This document shows positions 1 to 9,600 of a DNA stretch of 25,935 bases, piece after piece. This DNA comes from an uncultured Prevotella sp. (lineage in GTDB: Bacteria > Bacteroidota > Bacteroidia > Bacteroidales > Bacteroidaceae). Position numbers and translations under genes: made by a program. Under the pieces are notes generated by a model. It did no database searches and was not told the DNA's origin. It saw only the letters and a program-made list of their open reading frames with translations. The stretch covers positions 1-25,935 of the forward strand of contig URLQ01000027.1 in the NCBI GenBank assembly GCA_900548745.1, written 5' to 3'. Every line of letters starts with the position of its first letter. Position 1 is the stretch's first letter.

Positions 1-321
1 CTGAACCGCTTCGAGCGTTACGTTTACAACCGAATCTATATAATGCGAAGGAGCTGTATACTTTACGTTCTCTATCCCCAGTCGTCTGGCGATTGAAGAA
101 CGTACATCATCTACATTCAAGCGAATGCCCTCAATTTCTGACGAATAAACTACGTCATAGGTCAAGTTTTCTGCCATAGCTCTTAGCTTGCTATCAAACC
201 CCAACGAACTTAACCTTCCAAAGAGTAACCCTTGCTTGCGGCAAACCAACTCCTGAAGGAGCGACACCTGCGAAGCGTCCCAACGGAAGTCTGTCCAATC
301 ATCTCTTTCGTGTATATACAT
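1..321 (-). CDS. Fic family protein, N-terminal part (runs off the left edge)
   Basis: Reading leftward from the ATG at 321-319 gives 107 residues that run off the window. They match the N-terminal DUF4172-type domain of Fic proteins: an early DDWTDFRWD segment, then SSEIEGIRLN (about 60-69), then VRSSIARRLG (about 73-82). S60, E64 and G65 fit the (S/T)xxxE(G/N) autoinhibitory motif that clamps the Fic active site in class II/III Fic enzymes. The catalytic HPFxxGNGR motif would lie beyond the left edge, so AMPylation activity cannot be judged here. The ATG is the first start in frame and lies downstream of operator-like repeats and a leftward promoter candidate. This may be host chromosome or element cargo; the window does not settle it. 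Confidence 0.85.
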   Translation of the reverse strand, partial: MYIHERDDWTDFRWDASQVSLLQELVCRKQGLLFGRLSSLGFDSKLRAMAENLTYDVVYSSEIEGIRLNVDDVRSSIARRLGIENVKYTAPSHYIDSVVNVTLEAVQ

Positions 322-345
322 AATGAAAACTTTTAATGCTACATT

Positions 346-447
346 ATTCTGCGATTAACGTCGCAAATTCTGCGACAAAATTAAGCATTTTTTGTCGAAT
401 AACTAAAGAAAGAGATAAAATAACGCAATTTCTGCGACGATTTAAGC
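346..447. promoter_or_regulatory. Cluster of operator-like TTCTGCGA sites upstream of the Fic gene
   Basis: TTCTGCGA occurs at 347-354, 368-375 and 430-437. The second copy is the right half of an inverted repeat, GTCGCA (360-365) and TGCGAC (371-376) with a 5-base spacer. The third repeats that design as CGCA (424-427) and TGCG (433-436), again with a 5-base spacer. Copies two and three also share a following TTAAGC. The spacing and symmetry suggest binding sites for a dimeric repressor acting on the leftward Fic gene. No matching regulator was identified in the window. Confidence 0.5.
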
Positions 448-481
448 TTTCTTTTGACTGATAGGAAAGTTTTGGAAGCAA

Positions 482-683
482 AATCTACTTCTTGATCTTG
501 ATAAAATTATGTTGCAAAGGTACATGATTCTTCTTGCGACAATGCAAGGACATACCTACGGTTCATGAAGAAATCTCCACACCGTTGGGTAGTATTTCTC
601 GATGAATCCTTGCATTGCTTGAAGAATCACCTTTGTTGGTCAACATAATTTTTAATCAATCCTAGAAGTAGAAGATTCTACGA
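482..683. repeat. Long imperfect palindrome (MITE-like or duplicated promoter)
   Basis: The left arm (about 482-565) and right arm (about 571-683) are reverse complements with small indels. The best stretch is a perfect 12 bp, AAAATTATGTTG (503-514) with CAACATAATTTT (641-652). Further shared blocks are CAAAGGT, GATTCTTC and CAATGCAAGGA. Outside the 12 bp, TCTACTTCT in the left flank also recurs inverted in the right flank. Each arm carries a promoter-like segment, so the element may be two divergent copies of one promoter, a structured RNA, or a small inverted-repeat element. No convincing target-site duplication was seen. Confidence 0.65.
515..522 (-). promoter_or_regulatory. Leftward TAnnTTTG -7 element (likely Fic promoter)
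   Basis: CAAAGGTA on the plus strand reads TACCTTTG leftward, the Bacteroidetes -7 consensus TAnnTTTG. TTG-containing sequence (CCTTGCATTG on the minus strand, about 541-550) lies upstream as a -33 candidate. Transcription would start near 508 and run through the operator-like repeats to the Fic start, leaving about 185 bases of leader. A weaker mirror copy, CACCTTTG at 628-635, points right toward the gene at 708. Confidence 0.5.
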
Positions 684-707
684 AAGGGAAATAAAAAAAC
701 AAAGCAC

Positions 708-1038
708 ATGACAATAATCCAATCAATCCTGAGCCGACTGACCGAAGCTGTTAACGGTACAGACAAGGAGCTCTACACAGAAGATGAGCTGAACAAGTTT
801 GCAACCTTCTATCTCGACAAGTGGGATGAGAACACAAGCGAGGACGTTATTGCAGAGTCTTTCACTGATTTCTGGTGGGACACTGACAGGACTTGCAGAA
901 GGTGTTCTATCTGTGGCAAACTGATGCGCGAAGGCTATTGCGTTGATATGGGTGCTGTCTACTACTTGCTCAGATGAATGCCTTCATACCGAGTATTCCG
1001 AAGAGGAATGGGCAGAAGAATGCGAGACCAATGACTAG
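708..1038 (+). pseudogene. Zinc-ribbon-like mobile-element protein, frameshifted
   Basis: The 5' part encodes 89 residues ending in CSICGKLMREGYCVDMGAVYY, then leaves frame at TACTACTTGCTCAG (963-972). Dropping one T at 966/967 restores YYCSDECLHTEYSEEEWAEE, which completes a pattern of four cysteine ligands (CxxC, then C...C). The restored frame meets a TAG at 1036-1038, followed by SYYTEW in the same frame, so a second lesion is likely. Small acidic Cys-rich proteins of this kind are common in Bacteroidales conjugative elements; the function is unknown. The frameshift is direct from the sequence, while the family assignment is by resemblance only. Confidence 0.6.
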
Positions 1039-1072
1039 AGTTATTACACAGAATGGTAACAATATAAACTAT

Positions 1073-1234
1073 ATGAGTATGGCAACAACAGATTTCACCA
1101 ACAATCACCTGATGACTCCTGAGCTTCAGGCAACGTTCACGGGGCACGAACTCTATTCCTAGGACGGAAAGAAGAAGGATGCTACCTGCATCGCAGTGTT
1201 TCACATCGGCAACATTCGCTGGTATGTACTCGAA
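1073..1234 (+). pseudogene. DUF2958-like protein, amber codon and truncated by the IS
   Basis: From the ATG at 1073 the frame reads NHLMTPELQATFTGHELYS, then TAG at 1160-1162, then DGKKKDATCIAVFHIGNIRWYVLE without a shift. An LMTPEL start, an LYSxDGK middle and a WYVLE end resemble DUF2958, a small protein family of mobile elements in which the stop position is usually Gln (CAG). The reading ends at about 1234, where insertion-sequence DNA begins. It follows the zinc-ribbon remnant in the same direction, probably once in one operon. The gene has lost its 3' half and carries a nonsense codon. Confidence 0.55.
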
Positions 1235-2312
1235 GTTTCTTTTTCTGATAACGGCTGTCTGATTTCTTGTGTATATCGGGAATCATAATCTTCGTCCCGT
1301 TAATTTCCTTCTTGCCTCTGTATCCTCTATCACCAGCCAGTACGTTAATCTTTCTTCCGGTTAACCGTTCGACCTGTTTCAAGGATGTCTCGATGGCATG
1401 ACCGTCATATTCATTGCGAAAAGACATGGCTCCAAGAATAATGCCTGTGACAGAACGTATGACGGATACCTTATTACCGAATTCGTATTTCTTATGTTCT
1501 TTGCCCTTACTGATACATTGTACTTCGGGTTCATGAATGGAATATACCTTTTTCCGGCTATTACGTCTTTGGGAAAGAATGGTTTCAAAGAGTTCGATCA
1601 ATTTGTCATAGTCGTGATTCTCTTTAAGATTACGCTTCAGCTCCCTGACAAGTCTTCCGGCTATTGTACGTAAATGCCTGTCTGCCCTGAGGGCTTTTTT
1701 CCTGTTTTTGGGATGATTCCGGAAAAAACGCTGATCACGATAGATCCCCTTCAACACAAAGGTGTAGCTTTGACGCAGAGGAAGCTCCAGCTTTTTCACG
1801 AGACCTAGAACTTTCTTCACGATCTTCTTGTGTAACTTTGCATCCGTGGGGTAAGTGATATTCTTTTCCTGAACAGTAGAATCAATAAAGGCCGTATCAT
1901 GATGATGGTCATCATCATCCTCGTTATTCACACGAATGCTTTCCTGAAAGATAAGTTCAATCCCAGCTTCACCGATACGTTTGCGGAAATGAACCAGTTC
2001 TGAAGAGGCGCATGGGACTGACGGAGTGAACTCATACATACCACAAAAATACTGATAATAAGCGTTTTCGCTCCATTGTTCCACCAAAGACTCATCGGAC
2101 AGATTGCGGAGGTGTTTTAGGATGAGCAAACCACACATCAAACGGATTGGCTTGCCGGGACGACCGTTGTCCTGACAATATAAAGGTTGGAAAGCTTTCT
2201 CAAATTTTCCCCAATCTATTTTGTCCGCCAACTGGTAAAGTGGGTGCGATTGGTTCAGCATGTCAGACAGGGTGCTGAATAAGCAAGGGTTATTATTCGT
2301 CTTTTTTATCAT
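1182..2312 (-). pseudogene. IS5-family transposase, 3'-truncated
   Basis: The leftward frame encodes an IS5-type DDE transposase. The N-terminal region (SHPLYQLADKIDWGKFE, then GRPGKPIRLMCGLLILKHL) is typical of that family. The first catalytic Asp is in FIDSTV (D144) and the second in AGDRGYRG (D328). The frame leaves the family pattern after YQKKKL. The last 16 or so codons are antisense of the DUF2958-like gene, so the segment that should carry the third catalytic residue (a Glu in the family's usual ...IEP region) is missing. The enzyme should therefore be inactive. The junction is near 1235. Confidence 0.85.
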
Positions 2313-2400
2313 AAAATCTGCAAGTTTCTTAACCTAAAGATAAGAAAACTTGCAGATTTATCAAAGACTTTTATAGATTAAATTACTGATAACCAATAAA
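1235..2400 (-). mobile_element. Remnant IS5-like insertion sequence
   Basis: This is the transposase gene plus about 90 bases upstream. The left boundary is the point where DUF2958-like coding gives way to transposase coding (near 1235). The right boundary is vague, between the 5' hairpin (2314-2359) and the deiminase fragment ending at 2412. I could not pair terminal inverted repeats, as expected if the transposase 3' end and its terminus were deleted. Its insertion or later deletion probably removed the rest of both neighbouring genes. Confidence 0.6.
2314..2359 (-). promoter_or_regulatory. Strong hairpin directly before the transposase start
   Basis: AAATCTGCAAGTTTCTTA (2314-2331) and TAAGAAAACTTGCAGATTT (2341-2359) form an arm of about 18 pairs with a single bulge and a 9-base loop. 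The hairpin ends one base before the transposase ATG at 2312-2310. In an mRNA entering from outside, it would fold over the translation start. This is a known way for insertion sequences to stop read-through transcripts from producing transposase. The role here is inferred. Confidence 0.65.
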
Positions 2401-2411
2401 TAAAGATATTT

Positions 2412-2666
2412 TTAAGGGATGACTAGGTAGTCAGGATTGTAGATAAATTTGACGAAGACTTCTTCTTCTACTTGTATAGGCATGAAATTTCTAACCCAAT
2501 AGTCTTTGGTGTTATTAAACGTTCCGTAACCTTTATGGTAATTCCACATTATATCACTCAACTGTTGGTACAGCTCTGTATAATGTAAGTAGAAAAGGTT
2601 TGAAAATACCACCTTTGTTTTGTCTTTTTCTGTAAAAATCATATTAATATTTTTAGAATTAAACAT
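2412..2666 (-). pseudogene. Peptidyl-arginine/agmatine deiminase-like N-terminal fragment
   Basis: The 84 residues contain YGTFNNTKDYWVRNFMPIQV followed by FVKFIYNPDYL. This resembles the N-terminal substrate-channel segment of the PAD_porph/agmatine deiminase family (TKDxWxRDxMPIQ ... F.YxPxYL). Family members are around 350 residues, so only about a quarter remains, and the frame stops just after NPDYL beside the insertion-sequence remnant. The normal RD of the motif is RN here. I chose the ATG at 2666 because the promoter at 2692-2699 would start transcription at about 2686, which leaves out the ATG at 2687. A short intact gene of unknown role is less likely. Confidence 0.55.
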
Positions 2667-2691
2667 GGTGATTTGTCGGCTAATCACGGTG

Positions 2692-2699
2692 CAAAGGTA
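2692..2699 (-). promoter_or_regulatory. TAnnTTTG -7 element of the deiminase-like fragment
   Basis: The plus strand CAAAGGTA reads TACCTTTG leftward. TTTG-rich sequence lies about 20 bases upstream at 2718-2730, the usual Bacteroidetes -33 spacing. The start site would fall close to 2686, about 20 bases before the ATG at 2666. Confidence 0.6.
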
Positions 2700-2996
2700 C
2701 AGTCAAACGTGACCCAAAAACAAAAAAAAATCGTTAAGTCTGGTTGAGATTTTTGGAATGGTTATTTGCTGATTACCAATATTTTATATAATGATTTTAT
2801 ATGGATTTTGTAATTAAAATTATGATACTGAGAAACAGATAGTTGAGAGTTTTATATCCCTTTTGTTTTGCCGTCTTAGACTATGAAAAGAAAATTTCGC
2901 CTCATTCAGCAAAATTTTCGTGATTTAGCCGCTGAAGATGATTTTTGAGTCAACTTCAACGGCTTTAACCTTCATTTTGGCAGCCAGCATTAAATA
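2700..2996. other. AT-rich intergenic stretch with one imperfect hairpin
   Basis: No gene is supported here. The only structure seen is AGCCGCTGAAG (2927-2937) with CTTCAACGGCT (2954-2964), 10 of 11 positions paired around a 16-base loop, lying just past the nitroreductase stop. It has no clear T-run in the leftward direction, so it is a weak terminator candidate at best. A 21-codon ORF at 2883-2948 is too short to support. Confidence 0.4.
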
Positions 2997-3514
2997 TTAT
3001 TCAATGACGCGCACATAGCCCATTTTGCGAGGCTTTGCAGGTTTTGGCTCCACAGCTGCATATCCGAGTGCAACATGACCAATACCTTCAAAGTCTTCGC
3101 TGATGCCCCACTCGTCAAGCAGAGCCTTGCCACGTTCACTTTCAAAGACCTCCTTAGCACGATGAATCCAACAAGCACCAAGACCAATGGCATGAGCAGC
3201 GTTCAGCATGTTGCCAATCACCAGCGAACCATTATTCATGTAAGTATTTCTTAATTTTGGTGCTAGAACTACGATGATGACAGGTGCGTTGTAGAACGGA
3301 TCAGAAGTTGTTCCAAGCACCTCTGCATTCATCTTCGCCAGCTCATCACGAAGAGTCTTATTCTTTACCACCACGATAAGAGGCGACTGCATACCCATGC
3401 CTGTAGGCGCAGTAGTACCTGCTTTCGTTACCTTTTCAATTTCTTCCTTTGTAGGCATCTGTCGGTATAACCTTTGATGCTTCGACGTGTATATAATGCT
3501 TCTAAAGCTTCCAT
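2997..3514 (-). pseudogene. Nitroreductase family protein, one-base frameshift near the N-terminus
   Basis: The main frame gives a nearly complete FMN-dependent nitroreductase of the small Bacteroidales type. It has AGTTAPTGMGMQSP for flavin binding near the N-terminus, DPFYNAPVIIVVLA mid-protein, GACWIHRAKEVF, and GIGHVALGYA near the end. The expected N-terminus is in another frame: from the ATG at 3514 it reads MEALEALYTRRSIKGYTD, the family's usual TRRSxRxYxD start. The frames join at about 3462-3465 if one base was lost, giving YTDQMPTKEEIEK. The unshifted upstream start at 3527 gives an N-terminus that does not match the family. The gene is probably broken, unless this is a sequencing error. 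Confidence 0.75.
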
Positions 3515-3604
3515 AATCGTTTATCACTTATTGTTACTCAAATTCTTAATTATACCCATAAACACAGCTGTCCATATTCACCCTTAATAGCAAATGTAAT
3601 AAAC

Positions 3605-6600
3605 TTGGAGAATCCTTTTATTACTGTGTGCAAAGAGTCTGCCTTGTTCTTCGCTGAATACTGGCGAAGACTATATGTAGATGGAAAGCATAGCAAAAAG
3701 ATGGTCTATGATGCCTTGGAGTCAACGGGATTAAGCGTCAATCTGTGCGATGAGTTCTATGAAGCAGCTCGACGTGGCGCAAAGAAACTGAAAATTGAGA
3801 AGTATGACGGTGGTAGAGCAGATCCTTTGAATGATATGTTATACCAGGGAGGTCTTCCTATGAAGTTGGTTACTGGAAATGTTACCAACTCGGTATGGGA
3901 TAGATTTACACGTGGTCTCGTAAACCGACATATCAATTTCGAAGAACTGAACCTTGGCTTAGTTGCCTCACAGAGTCAATGTATGAAAGACTATTGTGAG
4001 CAGCTTATCCTTGGCGTTGAAGCCGAGTGTCACCTTCTGATGCCATTTTATTGCAACAACGAACATGATGCGTGGTTCTTGTATCTCAAAGAACTGGCAA
4101 AACAGGAGAAGATTCGTCGCCATCAACTTCGTCCATTCTCTTTGGCATGGGAATTCAGAGTTGATACTGTAGAAAAAAAGATATACACGAAATATATAAT
4201 CAAAGGACTTCAGCGACTTCCACAGGTATTTTTAGAAGAACAAGGTTTAGACAAGCAAAACTTCTTCTCTGTCCAGGTTAGAAGGAATGGTCAGGCTGTA
4301 GATACATTTGATTATGCCAATAATTTCTGCCGTTATGCTGTTGTTAGCAAGCATCCCTATGAGGATGGTGATTACATAGCCCTTTTCTTGCATAATCAAG
4401 AAGATGCACATATTGGAGATGATCTCGATATGAGCGTCCCTCACTTGTTATATAGAAATAAGGATGGCAAGTTTGAACTTGGTAATCAGATGGGAAGACA
4501 AGAGTCACTTATTCTGATTCCTGAAGGCTGGCTTGTTCAAACTGACACAGACTTAGATTTGTTTGATTATGTCTGGGGAACAACCAATCTGAAAGGTCTT
4601 CATATTCCTGCTGATTATACAGAAAACATTGTTCTAACAGGTGAAGATGGAACAATCACATTCGGAATGAATGCCTCACTTTACTGGACGGAACTACAAT
4701 CGCATCCCCTTTATGTTCCTGACGTTATAGAATCTCTCTATGATGCCAGCAAATGCATCTATACTCTTTGCTATGACACAGAAGATGGTACGGATTCAAA
4801 ACGTCGTAACGTACAATATCGTAATAAATGGCAAAGTGAATGGTGCGATTCTGCTTCTTATGGAGAGGTCTTTGCACGAGCTATTGATCCCAATGGCAAC
4901 TATGTAACACCACTGAGGTTCATAAACATAGGTGACGGATTAGTCATCAGCTTACAAAAGGCAGATAAGAACTCATGTCAAATCCGAGTGGCATGGGCTC
5001 ACGGTCATGTTTCAACAACCGAAGGTGAAAAGAAAGTCGGTGATGTGTGGGAAATTAAGAAGGAAAACTGTCATGATCCGCGCAAAATCCGCTTTACATT
5101 CACTCCTGATGGTAAGAGCAAGAACCAATTTGACCTTTCAATAAAGGCACCATTTAAGGATTTTTCAATAAAGAACATATATGGTGATGATATTGAAGAT
5201 GATTGCTGGGTTCCTTACTCTGATATAGATAAGTACCAGTATCATCTTGTCGGGCAAGACATCAAGGAATACACGTACGGTAATGTCAGAAGAGAGTTAC
5301 GTTGGAAGGGTGAGAAACTTTATATAATAGAAAATGGACGTGCTCTGAAAACTATACCTTATGAAGGTAGTCTTCTGACTTTGTTTGATTCTCGTGAGGT
5401 ACTACGTTCTCTGATAGAACGTACTTCACAAAACATGTTACAGGCAGAAATTAAAGTACAGTTTACGCTGTCCGATGGGACAAAGATCTCTTTGGGCATA
5501 AAGGAATCGCCATTCCGACCAAAACAGATTACAGAAGGACGTGTTGTAATCACTGGCAATAACAGGAAACCCATAAAGTTCACTGGCGTTCTGAAATTAC
5601 TGAAATTGGATGAACCAAATCTTGCTCCTGTAGAAATGTCTGTAGATGAAGAGTCTGGTTATTATTATCTTCCTGAAGAGATACGTCCATGGGGAAAAAC
5701 TATTCTCATCGGTCGTACTCGTGGACGCATTTGTCCTGCTTTGGTTGACTTATCAAGAGAAATGGATGGTTCTTATAGGGCAAACAACCGAGAGACTGCA
5801 ATTGCCACAATTCAGGAAAGTCTTAATAATTCCAAGTTAGGTGATGAATTATGGCAAAGAATCATTGGTTGGTTTGACAGAGTTCAGGCTGATGACATCC
5901 CTGTAAGTTCAATCTTGGAATTGTATTGTACTGCACAAAACTATAAGGCACTCTTATGTTTGGCATTCCAACTGTATGTGAAATGCTCTGATGCTGATGA
6001 ACGTGACATACTTAAAGAGAAGCTGAAAACTTTCAGTAATGACCTTGCTTTCCAATGGTATTGGTTGCAACCTCATTTGTCAGGAATCTTTAATCAACTG
6101 TATGGTTTCATGTCAGACCCTATGACACCAGCTATGCAGGAAATTTACATCAAGTGGGCGATGGCTCACACAGGTGAAGACATGATTAAATATCTGAGCG
6201 CATTAAATGAGGAAACAAGCTATATGATAAACATTGGTCAGTGCTTCAACGATGTAATGATTTCATTTACAGAGTGGATTGACGAGCTTTGTGTATCATC
6301 AATGGTAGAAGCATACGGTTCTTCCTCTGAGGGAATAATTCAGGACTTAGCAGAGACCATGGTTAAAAATCCGAAAGGTATATATAGGCTTGAAACTTCT
6401 GGAGATGGCTATATAGAGTCAAATCAGGATTATCTTGGAGATGAAGTTGGAAACTTCTTCAGTAATTATACTGAGCCAGGAAAGGTTGGTAACGAAATAT
6501 GGCTGTACAAGCGAGTTAATGCAGTTGCAGCACATATTCGCAAGGAAATCGACCTTTTCTCTCAGAAGGAGCAGATACGCAGAAGCATCATATTCTGTTG

Positions 6601-6655
6601 CAAATCATCAAATCAGCATTTTGTAATATCGTTAAATAACAAATTAAGTCATTAA
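3605..6655 (+). CDS. druH: DruH-like protein of a Druantia type III-like defence system
   Basis: This 1016-residue protein has no obvious enzyme motif, signal peptide or membrane segment. The call rests on context: Druantia type III is known as a two-gene system in which a DruH of about 1000 residues precedes a giant DruE helicase, and a helicase of DruE size and architecture starts 4 bases downstream. The N-terminal 100 residues look helical and the middle looks beta-rich. The start is TTG at 3605. No ATG is in frame between the upstream stop (3503-3505) and codon 33 (3701), and residues before codon 33 look like real protein. The gene diverges from the nitroreductase with a 90-base gap. The sequence itself does not reveal its function. 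Confidence 0.6.
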   Translation: MENPFITVCKESALFFAEYWRRLYVDGKHSKKMVYDALESTGLSVNLCDEFYEAARRGAKKLKIEKYDGGRADPLNDMLYQGGLPMKLVTGNVTNSVWDRFTRGLVNRHINFEELNLGLVASQSQCMKDYCEQLILGVEAECHLLMPFYCNNEHDAWFLYLKELAKQEKIRRHQLRPFSLAWEFRVDTVEKKIYTKYIIKGLQRLPQVFLEEQGLDKQNFFSVQVRRNGQAVDTFDYANNFCRYAVVSKHPYEDGDYIALFLHNQEDAHIGDDLDMSVPHLLYRNKDGKFELGNQMGRQESLILIPEGWLVQTDTDLDLFDYVWGTTNLKGLHIPADYTENIVLTGEDGTITFGMNASLYWTELQSHPLYVPDVIESLYDASKCIYTLCYDTEDGTDSKRRNVQYRNKWQSEWCDSASYGEVFARAIDPNGNYVTPLRFINIGDGLVISLQKADKNSCQIRVAWAHGHVSTTEGEKKVGDVWEIKKENCHDPRKIRFTFTPDGKSKNQFDLSIKAPFKDFSIKNIYGDDIEDDCWVPYSDIDKYQYHLVGQDIKEYTYGNVRRELRWKGEKLYIIENGRALKTIPYEGSLLTLFDSREVLRSLIERTSQNMLQAEIKVQFTLSDGTKISLGIKESPFRPKQITEGRVVITGNNRKPIKFTGVLKLLKLDEPNLAPVEMSVDEESGYYYLPEEIRPWGKTILIGRTRGRICPALVDLSREMDGSYRANNRETAIATIQESLNNSKLGDELWQRIIGWFDRVQADDIPVSSILELYCTAQNYKALLCLAFQLYVKCSDADERDILKEKLKTFSNDLAFQWYWLQPHLSGIFNQLYGFMSDPMTPAMQEIYIKWAMAHTGEDMIKYLSALNEETSYMINIGQCFNDVMISFTEWIDELCVSSMVEAYGSSSEGIIQDLAETMVKNPKGIYRLETSGDGYIESNQDYLGDEVGNFFSNYTEPGKVGNEIWLYKRVNAVAAHIRKEIDLFSQKEQIRRSIIFCCKSSNQHFVISLNNKLSH

Positions 6656-6659
6656 GACC

Positions 6660-9600
6660 ATGAAGTTTGAAAATATATATAAAGAGACCGAGGAAAACAT
6701 GCGTTTGGCATTGCTTTCCCTCTGGTCACCAGGTAATCATCCTATGCGTCCTGCTATCGAGGAACTTTTCAAGAAAGAGCCTCTCTTGGCAGAACCTGTA
6801 TTCCAAAGTACTTTTGGTTGGGAACCTGCAAATGATGATAGTTGGCGCAGTGCTCTTAACCCTACAGTTATCAATAAACTTGGTATCGGAGTAAAATATC
6901 CTCCATATAAGCATCAGGCAGAGAGCTGGAAAACTTTGGCTGAAGGAAATAGTATTGTTGTAACATCAGGTACAGGTTCTGGTAAAACAGAGTGTTTCAT
7001 GTACCCTGTTTTGAGTGATTTGTATGAGCAAGGACATACAAATGCTATTGAAGCAATCTTCCTCTATCCATTGAATGCCTTGATGGAAGACCAAAAGAAG
7101 CGTCTTTCAGAATACTGTCAGGCTACAGGATTGCATTTCGCTGTCTATAATGGTGATACACCAGAGTACCGTGCTGACGGTCGCGACGAAATCCTACCAA
7201 ACGAGGTAGTGACTCGTGATGATATTAGAGACACAAAGAATCAAGGCACACGTCCTGAGATTTTGCTTACCAACCCAAGTATGTTGGAGTATATATTGGT
7301 TCGACAGAAAGACCAGGAAATGCTGAAGCAGTCAGCCGGAAAACTACGTTGGATTGTAATTGATGAAGCTCATAGTTATTCTGGCTCAGCAGCTGTTGAA
7401 CTCGGCTATCAGATCAAGAGAATACTTGATGCCTTTGGGAAAAATGCAGATGATATACGTTTTGCTTGTACATCTGCAACCATTGGTGGAGAAGAAGGAG
7501 CACAATCATTGGCAGAGTTTATCTCAAATGTGACCGGTCAGTCAATTGACAAAATTAAGGTCATTGGTGGTAAGCGATTGGTTAAGCCTCTGAATGAGAA
7601 TGCACTTGCGGCAGAACTTGAACAGAACGATCTGCCAAAAGTAGAGCGAGTAATCAGCCTACGTAACAAAATTAATGAAGTAGCAGGTATGACTCTTCAA
7701 CAGATGTGGGAGTGGTTATACCCTGAAATGCCATTCGATAAGACAAATCTATTACCTGCCCTAACTTTATTGGATCGCTTGTGTGAAATGTCGCAAGGCA
7801 AGACTCCTGTTCTTTCACTTCGAGCACATTTCTTCATGCGTGCTATAAGTGGCTTGTATGCTTGTGCAAATGAGAATTGCAAGGGAGTCAATCAAGCTCA
7901 GCCAATATACGGTCATCTTACTACATACAAAGCATCGGTATGTCCAGATTGTAGTGTTCCATTGCTGGAGATAGTTCAATGTAAGAGATGTGGAGGATTC
8001 ATTTTGATGGGAACAAGTGATCGTGACACGCACAAGATAGCTCCATGCGACGATGGCATGAACCGCGATGATTACTTCGCAATTGATTTGGATCCAGACC
8101 AAGAAGATTTGGATGAGCAGACATCCTCTTCTGACCCAAGCGTTTTCTTCTTGTTACCTTACGAGAAGGAAAAGTTCTTCATACCTATAAATGAAGGTCA
8201 TCATGAAACTTTGGATATCAAGGAATCTGTACTATCTTCCAATCTACAGAATACAGGAAAATGGGTGTCAGTAGCAAAAGAAGGGAAAAAAGGCGAAAAG
8301 GGACATTCCTATTGCCCTTCATGTGGAAAACTAGCACAAGGTCAGCGACTGAACTTTAAGCATTTCCGAATCCCTATCAATTTCATCAACCAGACTATTT
8401 CTCCAGTATTCTTGCGTGAGTGTGCTCCAAAAGGTCACACATGGGGCAAGTACATCGCATTTACTGATAGCCGCCAGGGTACTGCTATTTCAGCAAAAAC
8501 TTTTAATATCAATGTTGAGAGGCAGCAATGCAATGAGAATATAATGCAGAAGTTGGCAGAACTACAAACTGTAGATCCGCTTGCTTCCTTGCCTGAAGCT
8601 GTTCGCCTTACTTTGACCCCAGAACAGACAAAGATGATTATTGATAATGCTCCAAAATCGCCAGAAGGTATTACTTTGGAAGCATTCTCAAATGAGATTT
8701 ATAATCATATTATCTTTGATCATCTTACAGCATCTGATGGCGCTAAAAACAAGAATGCATACAAAGCTTCTTTGATGCGCGGCACTATTGCTCGTCGTCC
8801 TGCTTATGAAACCAATGCAGAAACAATGGGTTTGTTTACTTTGGTATATCCAGGACTAAAGAATATCAAACGACCAGCTACTCTTGTTGACTATCTTGAC
8901 AAGCACAATATTGAATTAAAAGATCAAGACTGGCAGGATTATCTGAAACTATGCCTGGACTATTTCGTTCGACTTAACAACCATATTCAACCTTTGGTAG
9001 ATGATGAGAGGAAGTATGTTCGTGATAGTAATATCAGTACACCGTTCTCAGCTCCAGATGATAAGAGGGAGAATGTGAAGGCATGGCAATTATTGAACAG
9101 GAAAGACGATGGGACAGTCTCTCACCGTCAACCTCGTATTGTCATCATGTTATGTGCGGGATTAAAGATTCATAACTTGGATGATTTGCAAAAGAATGCA
9201 AATGTTGTTGAAGCTATAGTAAACGATGCATTCAACCAGTTGGTTGATAATAAAATATTAACAAAAGTCAAAGCTGATGATACGGATGGATATAACAATC
9301 CAAACATATCATCACATGCTGATGAACGCTATGTAGGTTGCTATTTCCTTGATTTGTCAGGACGAGAAGGAAATAATGTTTGTCGTATTAAGAGAACAGA
9401 GTCGGTATGGCTTTGTCCTGTAACCAATCAGCTTCTTGATACTACATTCTGTGGCTATAGCCCTTTGATTGTTGGTGAATTTTCAGAAAAGTTATTTGAG
9501 TCTTATCTCTGTTCTGAAGAGAAGATAACAATGCCTTGTCGTCCAAAAGATAATGATGAGGTTCCATCATGGATGGAGAGCGACGAGAATGTAAAGAACC

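Noticed and set aside
974..1162. 62-codon ORF starting at 974 as an intact gene
   Set aside because: Its first half is an off-frame reading of the zinc-ribbon remnant; only the part from 1073 resembles a protein family, and it is broken.
2883..2948. 21-codon ORF beginning MKRKFRLIQQ
   Set aside because: It is too short, with no promoter, ribosome-binding site or neighbour that supports it; it overlaps the hairpin arm at 2927.
2927..2964. Hairpin after the nitroreductase as a terminator
   Set aside because: No T-run follows in the leftward direction and the loop is long; noted only as a structure.
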